Source of the DNA: Eucommia ulmoides
Taxonomy: Eukaryota; Streptophyta; Magnoliopsida; Garryales; Eucommiaceae
Reading direction: 5' to 3'
Length of the DNA: 64,000 nucleotides
Assembly (NCBI GenBank): GCA_016647705.1
Contig: CM028327.1
Coordinates: 46,207,114-46,271,113 of the forward strand
Shown: positions 57,401 to 64,000 of the stretch, piece after piece
Position numbering within the stretch: the first letter of the stretch is position 1
How the letters are laid out: each line of letters starts with the position of its first letter
The notes under the pieces: model-generated
Databases searched by the model: none
Seen by the model: only the letters and a program-made list of their open reading frames with translations
Told to the model about the DNA's origin: nothing
Made by a program: the position numbers and the translations under genes

Positions 57401-59564
57401 TTTTATTTGTCTTTGAGGACAAAAAAATTCTAACAGAGTTTGAAGATTTGATTCTTAATGACGTACAGGGTGGAGAACTCTGCTCACTACGGTATGACTT
57501 AACTGTGCCATTTGCCAGATATGTGGCTATGAATGGTCTCACGTCATTCAAAAGGTATCAAATTGCGAAGGTTTATAGAAGGGACAACCCATCAAAAGGA
57601 AGATACCGTGAATTCTATCAATGTGATTTTGATATTGCTGGTCAATATGAAAATATGGGGCCTGATTTTGAGGTCATAAAGATTTTGACTGAACTGCTTG
57701 ATGAGCTGAACATTGGGGACTATGAGGTAATATTTCCCATTTCTATAAATAACTGTTATAAGTTATCCCCTGTGCAATCATTACGTTGCATTACCGCATG
57801 CATACGTGTTTTACCAGTGCTCAAGTCAACTTTTTTACACCTTATGTCCCCATATAGTGTGAATGTGTACTAAAGATATAATTAGTAAATCAAATATAAT
57901 GAGGCCAGTCAATGCAGTTGTGGACCCTATTGTCAAACCGTTAGATATAATGTAGGTGCTTTCCTTGATATTTATGGTCTTTTATGTGTTGTGTAAATAT
58001 GTTTGCAGGTTAAGCTAAATCATAGAAAATTGCTTGATGGAATGTTAGAAATATGTGGAGTGCCAAAGGAAAAATTCAGGAGTATTTGTTCAAGTATTGA
58101 CAAGTTGGACAAGCTAACATTCGAGCAGATAAAAAGAGAAATGGTGAGAACATTATCTTTTGAAATAGGGGTATATTATTGCCATAGATGCTCATTCAGA
58201 AAACCCTAACATCGTGTTTGTTATGTGGTAATGAAACCAAATCACCTGGGAATGGCATCGTTTTGCAATAAGTGCCCATTAATACTAAGCATGAGTATAT
58301 AACACTAACTTTCTGTATTCCAGGTGGATGAGAAGGGCATAACTGCAGAAACAGCCGATAAGATCGGGACCTTTGTGAAGGAAAGGGGATCTCCTATGGA
58401 GTTACTATCAAAACTTAAACAGGATGGCAGCATGTTTCTAGAGAACAATGATTCCCTAGTGGTGCTTAACGAGTTGGAGATTTTATTTAAAGCGCTTGAG
58501 AAATCTAAATGCATCGGAAAAGTTGTTTTTGACTTAAGTCTTGCAAGAGGTCTTGATTATTATACTGGAGTAATATATGAAGCGATTTTCAAAGGGGACA
58601 CAGGTATATATTATGTATAAACGACATTTTAATCTTCTAATTTGGGACCATAACAAAGGGGCAACATGGGCATCCGTCAATTCATTTCATCTTTGTTTTA
58701 GGCTTTCAATTGCTATTTTTAGGTTTTTACATGAAAAAACCTCATTAAACTTCAATTGTTGTTGCATTTACGTGTTTTGTTCTTTCCTCAAAATCCTCTG
58801 AAGGGCTTCAACTTCCTTTGCATATTCAGGTAGGTTCCATTGCTGCAGGTGGACGTTATGACAACCTTATAGGCATGTTTCGTGCGAAAAAGCAGGTTGC
58901 TGCTATTGGGGTCAGCCTAGGAATAGAAAGAGTGTTTACAATAATGAAACAGCTTCATTGAGATCAAAACCAGGTAAATATAGCATGGAATATGTTTTGG
59001 ATTGGTGGATTTATATCTGTAGTCCTTGAAGAACTTTTGGGACACCTTCACCAGCCTGTGTAATTTGAATGTTTGAATTGTTGAAACCAAATATCCAGGT
59101 TGATGCTTTGCATTGCATATAAAACCATGCAATGCTTGTTTTTGAGAACTGTTATGGGAAAATCTTATCCATTTCTTTCGTAGGTGAGTTATTAAGGAGT
59201 ATATAATGTTGTTTGGCAGGCAATTCGTGCTACTGAAACTGAGGTCCTGGTCAGCATTCTGGGAGATGACCTATCCTTAGGTGCTGAATTGGCTAGTGAA
59301 TTGTGGGGTGCGAAAATAAAAACAGAGTATATGGTGAACAAGAGAGTGGCAAAACACAGAGATCATGCCAGGGATTTGAGGATACCTTGGATGGTGCTTG
59401 TCGGAGAGCGTGAACTGAATGAAGGCATCTTGAAGTTAAAAGATGTTGAGGCCGCCATTGAATACAATATCCCAAGAAGTACACTTGTTCAAGAGCTTCA
59501 AAGGTGGTTGAAAGGCATGCCATCGTTAGGTACTGCTGCACATTCTTGCTCCCCTCCCCTGTGA
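54448..59564 (+). pseudogene. histidyl-tRNA synthetase (cytosolic type), full exon layout but with nonsense codons and a frameshift
   Basis: The enzyme charges tRNA-His with histidine in the cytosol. Exons: 54,448-55,625, 56,530-56,709, 57,469-57,726, 58,009-58,143, 58,324-58,603, 58,830-58,976 and 59,220-59,564. Class II core motifs are present: [38 protein letters not shown] (motif 2), RGLDYYTG (HisA), GGRYDNLIG and GVSLGIERV (motif 3), then the anticodon-binding domain. Breaks: TAA at 55,225-55,227, TAA at 55,363-55,365, a one-base loss near 55,537, and TGA near 58,960; coding similarity continues in frame past each stop. Exon 2 appears to use a GC donor. Either a recent pseudogene or a gene with sequence errors. 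A short variant from exon 2 onward cannot be excluded. Confidence 0.8.
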
Positions 59565-61021
59565 GTCAATTTTTCTAATTTGAGGTGGTTGAAGTGTGTT
59601 GTAAATTGTGTTATTGTAGATTCCTCCGCTCAAATTGAGATTCTTTTGGCCAGGGCAGTTCCTCTTAGTACCAACCAGCAGCATTTCAGTTCTCTTTGGA
59701 AAGAGACTACATTTTGGTTTTTTCTGATGACTGGTGTTTAGCATTGGAAGAAGTATATGACATCATGGTGACCATTTGCTATTCTTATACATGGAAAGGC
59801 CTGATTAAACTTCAATTGTTTTATATGTAGTTGCAAGATTAAGAGTTTTAACCGGGTGTTTTGTGTAATTATGTTTTTGTTCGTCTAATATTGAGGGAGA
59901 GAGTGGAATATTTTTGGTCATTGTTTTGAGAAACAAAATATCTCCAAAAGTGAAAATGACAACAAAAAAGTCGTCTTGTAACAATGAACCCCACTAGTGA
60001 CCGTCTATCTAAAGAGCATATATTTGTATTGTGACACATGTAAATTCTGTCTGTTAGAGAGGCTAGTAGACGAGGAAAAAACTAGAGCCGTAAGTGGTTC
60101 AAATACCAGCAGCATTTGACAAGTCTTTTGAGTCAACCGAAGTTCAAAGGTCGTTTTAGGCTTCTCTTCACACAAAATGTTACCTTGAAGGAGGCGTGCA
60201 TAAGCGGGACTCTCTTTCAATTATTACCCTTTTTTCTTCCCGTTGAACATTATATTTCATCACCACCCTACATCTCCGACGACGCCATCTTTGAGTGGGA
60301 CCACCATCAGCAAAGCATCAAAGGGAAAGCGGAGGCTGCTGTGGCCGTCTCTGGACTCCATCTGAAGAATTCCCCTCATCCTCCTCATGGTGCGTTTCTG
60401 ATGTTATCATCGATTTGTCCGCTTCTCCTCCACCACCACACCCCTCTTTCGTTAAATTACTTTTGAGCCAAACAAATAATAGTAATCGTGTAATCATACA
60501 AAAAATGTGCGCTTTCATTTTCCTCCTTTCTCCTGTCCAGTTTCTCATCATCTAAGATGATACAAATTTAGGGCATTTTGGAACTCAGAATTCATGTTTT
60601 TTGATTGCTTTTTATCGCTGGGAGCTTTCGGTCGAAAAAAGAAACAGATTCTTTTCCTATTTCTTCTACAAGAGGAACATTGAAAGTGAAGGTAGCAGGT
60701 GTGGTTTGATGGGTTCGATTTCTATTCCCGATGCTTGAAGAAGTTACCGGGTTTTCTACCTTTGGATTTCTTCGTTAATTTGAAGTTTCGGCACTTCATC
60801 TTGAGCTTGGCACTTGGGATTTCCCCATCACAAAGTCACCATTGACTGATTTTTATATTTGGGTACCAGGAGTTGTTTCTGAGAGTTAGGGTTTCATATT
60901 GAATATCGTTTTTTGTTTTTTTGGGCGAGAACTGTATATCATAATGGAAGAACAAAAGTAGACTGGGTTCTGCCTTTGTGATTATACTCCTTTCTGGAGG
61001 AAGTCTGCTGTGTATACGGCC
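59565..61021. other. spacer and ankyrin-gene 5' region
   Basis: Open frames at 60,116-60,555 lack any domain and match neither neighbour. The last several hundred bases probably hold the 5' UTR of the ankyrin gene. Upstream ATGs near 60,943 may act as short uORFs. Confidence 0.45.
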
Positions 61022-62248
61022 ATGGACAAGCAGAATAGCGTCCGTGGTGTCTCGATGCAAAAGCAGCAGAGTTTTCGTGGGGTGATGGAAAAACAACAGA
61101 GCTTTCGTGGTGGGGTGATGGAAAAACAACAGAGCTTTCGAGGTGGGGCAATGGAGAAACAGAAGAGCTTTCGTGGTTTGATGGACAAACAGAAGAGCTT
61201 TCGCATAGCCATGGAGAGACAATTTAGTTTTGGTGGTGAAAGGAAGAAGGCTAAGGAGTCACCGGGGAAGAGAGGAGACTCTCCACTCCATCTTGCTGTT
61301 AGGGCATCAAATTTGGGTAAGGTGAAAGAAATTTTCCAGAAGCAGGAAGGTAATTCCATAAAAGATCTGCTATCAAAGCAAAATCAAGAAGGGGAAACTG
61401 CTCTTTTTGTTGCTGCCGAAAATGGGCATCTGCTCATTGTTGGAGAGTTCTTGAAACATTTAGACCTTCAAACTGCGTCTATTGCAGCCAATAACGGCTA
61501 TGATCCACTTCATGTAGCAGCAAAGAATGGTCACCTCGGTGAGAACCAATTTTTCCTCGTCAGTTATCTTCTTGATTAGCTATAGGGTACTTTTCTTTTT
61601 GGTTTCGCAAATTTTTTTAAGGTGAAGTTCGAGAGCCTTGTCATTTACTTGGCTAGTGCATTGCTTGTTTATGGAGTTGGTGTCCAGTTTCGGAGTGAAG
61701 TATTCTGGAATTGGCATCATATCTTTTAAATTAACTCCACTCCTTGCAGGACAAGATTAATCTACTCTGTCACCTTTAAAAGTTTTACCCTTTTGGGGCT
61801 AAAAGTTCTTTTCATTTTGTCTTTTGGGACCTGATTTTGCAGAAGTATTGAGGGAACTTCTTCAGTCTTTCCCCAACCTCGTCATGACAACAGATTCGTC
61901 CAACTCAACTGCCCTTCACACAGCTGCAGCTCAAGGACACATTGATGTTGTCAATCTGCTTCTTGATGCTGATTCAAACCTTGCTAAGATAGCAAAAAAC
62001 AACGGAAAGACTGTGCTCCATACTGCAGCTAGGATGGGCCGCTCGGAAGTCGTGAAATCCTTATTAAGTAAGGATCCAACTATTGGTTTCAGGACTGATA
62101 AGAAAGGTCAAACTGCATTGCATATGGCTGTGAAGGGCCAAAACGAGGAGATTGTGCTAGAATTAATTAAACCTGACCCTTCAGTCATGACTTTGGGAGA
62201 TAACAAGGGAAACACGGCTCTACATATTGCTACAAGGAAGGGTCGTAC

Positions 62249-62285
<37 letters not shown>

Positions 62286-62703
62286 AATGTAGATGGTCTG
62301 AAAAATAAATCAGCATGTGATACTCTCTTCGAGCTCAGCCAGTAGTAGCGTATGCTTCCTATGCAGAGAGTGCATGCATGATTAATATCTTCAAGTCAAT
62401 TTACTCTAATTTTGGAAGAGAAGTGTTGGTTAACGTTGAGTTCTTGCTATTAGAATGTCTAATTTGTTGTTGTTAAGTTAAATAACATTGAATTCTTGCT
62501 ATTAGAAAGCCTAATTTGATTAACTCTTTTAATAAGTCAACAACAAAAACAAACTAAGCAAATGCTAATTATGGAGATCTCCTTCAACTTGGAATATAAT
62601 TGATTTACAAGGATTTTTGAGCTTACACTCACTGCCTAGTTTTCCGATGGAAAACCAATTCTATATATTTCATATGGTTTTCTATGAAGTTCGAAGGCTG
62701 GGA

Positions 62704-62747
<44 letters not shown>

Positions 62748-64000
62748 GAGGATTCGTATTTCCCGCTAAGACAAATTGTTAGATTTGCAGTGTACCCAAA
62801 TGAAGGGGTTGACTGTTGAGTGTATGATTGATTGCAAAGCTTAGTTCTTAATTATCATATGCCTGTCTAGATTTTGTGGGTTTTGCCATTGATAGCAATT
62901 TATTTCTTTGATGCTGTTATGCTGTTATAGCTTGCCACATTTGTGTTAAAGGACCCGTATCCTATTACTTTTGCTAAATATCGTATTTTGACGTGGCCTT
63001 GTGGTCAAAATCCATAACCCACATCTAGTAATCTCCATCAAAATGCTACTCACGTTTTCTTGTCAATGAATCATAATATTGATTATGTAATATATGAATT
63101 TTATTGTTGATCTGGCATAAAATATCTTGCAGTGTGTACATCAGTATTTCTAGAAAGCCATGACCTTAATTTGGGGATAAGCTGAATATAGTTTGGGTGT
63201 CTAGTGTATACTAAAATTCGGTTCTTTGTACCATAACAGATTGTACAGTTTCTCCTGTCATTTGAGGGCATTAACATCAATGCAGTTAACAAGGCTGGAG
63301 AGACCCCTCTTGACATTGCAGAAAAGTTTGGAACTCCCGAACTTTTTGCCATTTTAAGGGAAGCAGGGGCCACCCATTCCAAGGATCATGGGAAACCGGC
63401 AAATGCAGCAAAGCAACTCAAGCAGACTGTCAGCGACATCAAACACGATGTCCAATCCCAATTTCAGCACACCCAACAAACTGGCTTCAGGGTAAGAAAA
63501 ATTGCAAAGAAGGTAAAAAAGCTCCACATCAATGGCCTCAACAATGCCATAAACTCTGCCACTGTTGTTGCCGTCCTCATTGCTACAGTGGCTTTTGCGG
63601 CCATATTTTCCGTGCCTGGGCAGTATGTTGAGGGAAAACAAGCTGGGTTCTCGCTGGGGCAAGCACACATCGCAAGGAAGGCAGCTTTCATCATCTTCTT
63701 TCTGTTTGACAGTGGTGCATTATTCATTTCTCTGGCTGTTGTAGTGGTCCAGACATCTGTTGTGGTGATAGAGGAGAAGGCAAAGAAGCAACTGGTGTTT
63801 GTGATTAACAAGCTCATGTGGTTGGCTTGTCTCTTCATTTCAATTGCTTTCATTTCTCTCACGTATGTTGTGGTTGGCACCGAAAGGTGGCTTGCCGTGT
63901 ATACAACTGTGATTGGCAGCACCATCATGCTCACCACAATTGGCTCCATGTGTTATTGTGTTATTCAGCATAGGATGGAGGAATCAAAGATGAGGAACAT
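61022..64000 (+). CDS. ITN1-like ankyrin-repeat membrane protein (ANK + PGG domain), 3' end outside the window
   Basis: Exons 61,022-61,538, 61,843-62,252 and 63,240 to past 64,000. The N-terminus has five copies of a basic decapeptide (M-[ED]-K-Q-[QK]-S-F-R-G type), then about seven ankyrin repeats (DSPLHLAVRASNLGKV, GETALFVAAENGH, NSTALHTAAAQGHIDVV, GKTVLHTAARMGR, GQTALHMAVKGQN, GNTALHIATRKGR, GETPLDIAEKFG). After the KQLKQTVSDIKHDVQSQ linker comes the PGG domain (INSATVVAVLIATVAFAAIF..VPGQY) with four predicted helices. This is the plasma-membrane ITN1/At3g12360 family, linked in Arabidopsis to salt and ABA/ROS responses. The frame is open to the window edge (EESKMRN). Intron 2 starts with a CT microsatellite at the donor. 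Confidence 0.92.
62253..62282. repeat. (CT)n microsatellite at the ankyrin-gene intron 2 donor
   Basis: GTCTCTCTCT... begins exactly at the exon 2 boundary (62,252). A second CT/CA tract lies in the same intron at about 62,709-62,750. Confidence 0.85.

Noticed and set aside
60116-60555. Open frames upstream of the ankyrin gene
   Set aside because: No domain, no splice logic and overlapping frames of equal length; best read as leader or intergenic sequence.

Overview
This is plant nuclear DNA, almost certainly from a eudicot. Genes have short exons with GT-AG introns, spacers are AT-rich, and both class I and class II plant transposons are abundant. The recognisable proteins are plant families: GH28 polygalacturonases, a BIR1-like receptor kinase, an ITN1-like ankyrin protein, SH3P and the TMT sugar transporter. 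I cannot name the species. No RNA genes or CRISPR arrays were recognised.

Layout. 1-4.1 kb holds DNA transposons: a long-inverted-repeat (MULE-like) element whose left arm runs off the window, a decayed PIF/Harbinger element, and one unit of a 180-bp repeat. 4.1-6.8 kb is AT-rich and apparently empty. Two tandem segments of about 6.8 kb follow (about 7.56-14.38 and 18.15-24.98 kb). Each carries an intact minus-strand polygalacturonase gene (PG1, PG2), its upstream region, and decayed remains of a BIR1-like LRR receptor kinase. Between them are AT-rich DNA, a 180-bp tandem repeat array and a Ty3/gypsy fragment. 25-42 kb is nested retrotransposon: LINE 3' ends, a Ty1/copia element whose 5' LTR is split by a solo LTR, Athila-like LTRs and internal sequence, a Tat-like element with an antisense ORF and 3' LTR, and a LINE with an RRM-type ORF1. 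PG3 lies at 43.4-45.1 kb (plus). A CACTA element at 45,705-50,149 sits inside a small cysteine-rich secreted-peptide gene and carries exon fragments of SH3P and a tonoplast sugar transporter. PG4 is at 52.2-53.6 kb. A cytosolic-type histidyl-tRNA synthetase gene (54.4-59.6 kb) is complete in layout but carries in-frame stops and a frameshift. An intact ITN1-like ankyrin-repeat membrane protein gene starts at 61,022 and runs off the right edge.

How it fits together. The gene-level theme is a local family of four secreted pectin-degrading enzymes with all catalytic motifs intact. PG1-PG3 share identical exon lengths (438/290/229/219), while PG4 lacks introns 2 and 3. The transposon content explains most of the remaining sequence. 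The most unusual item is the CACTA element, which both captured pieces of two host genes and interrupted a third.
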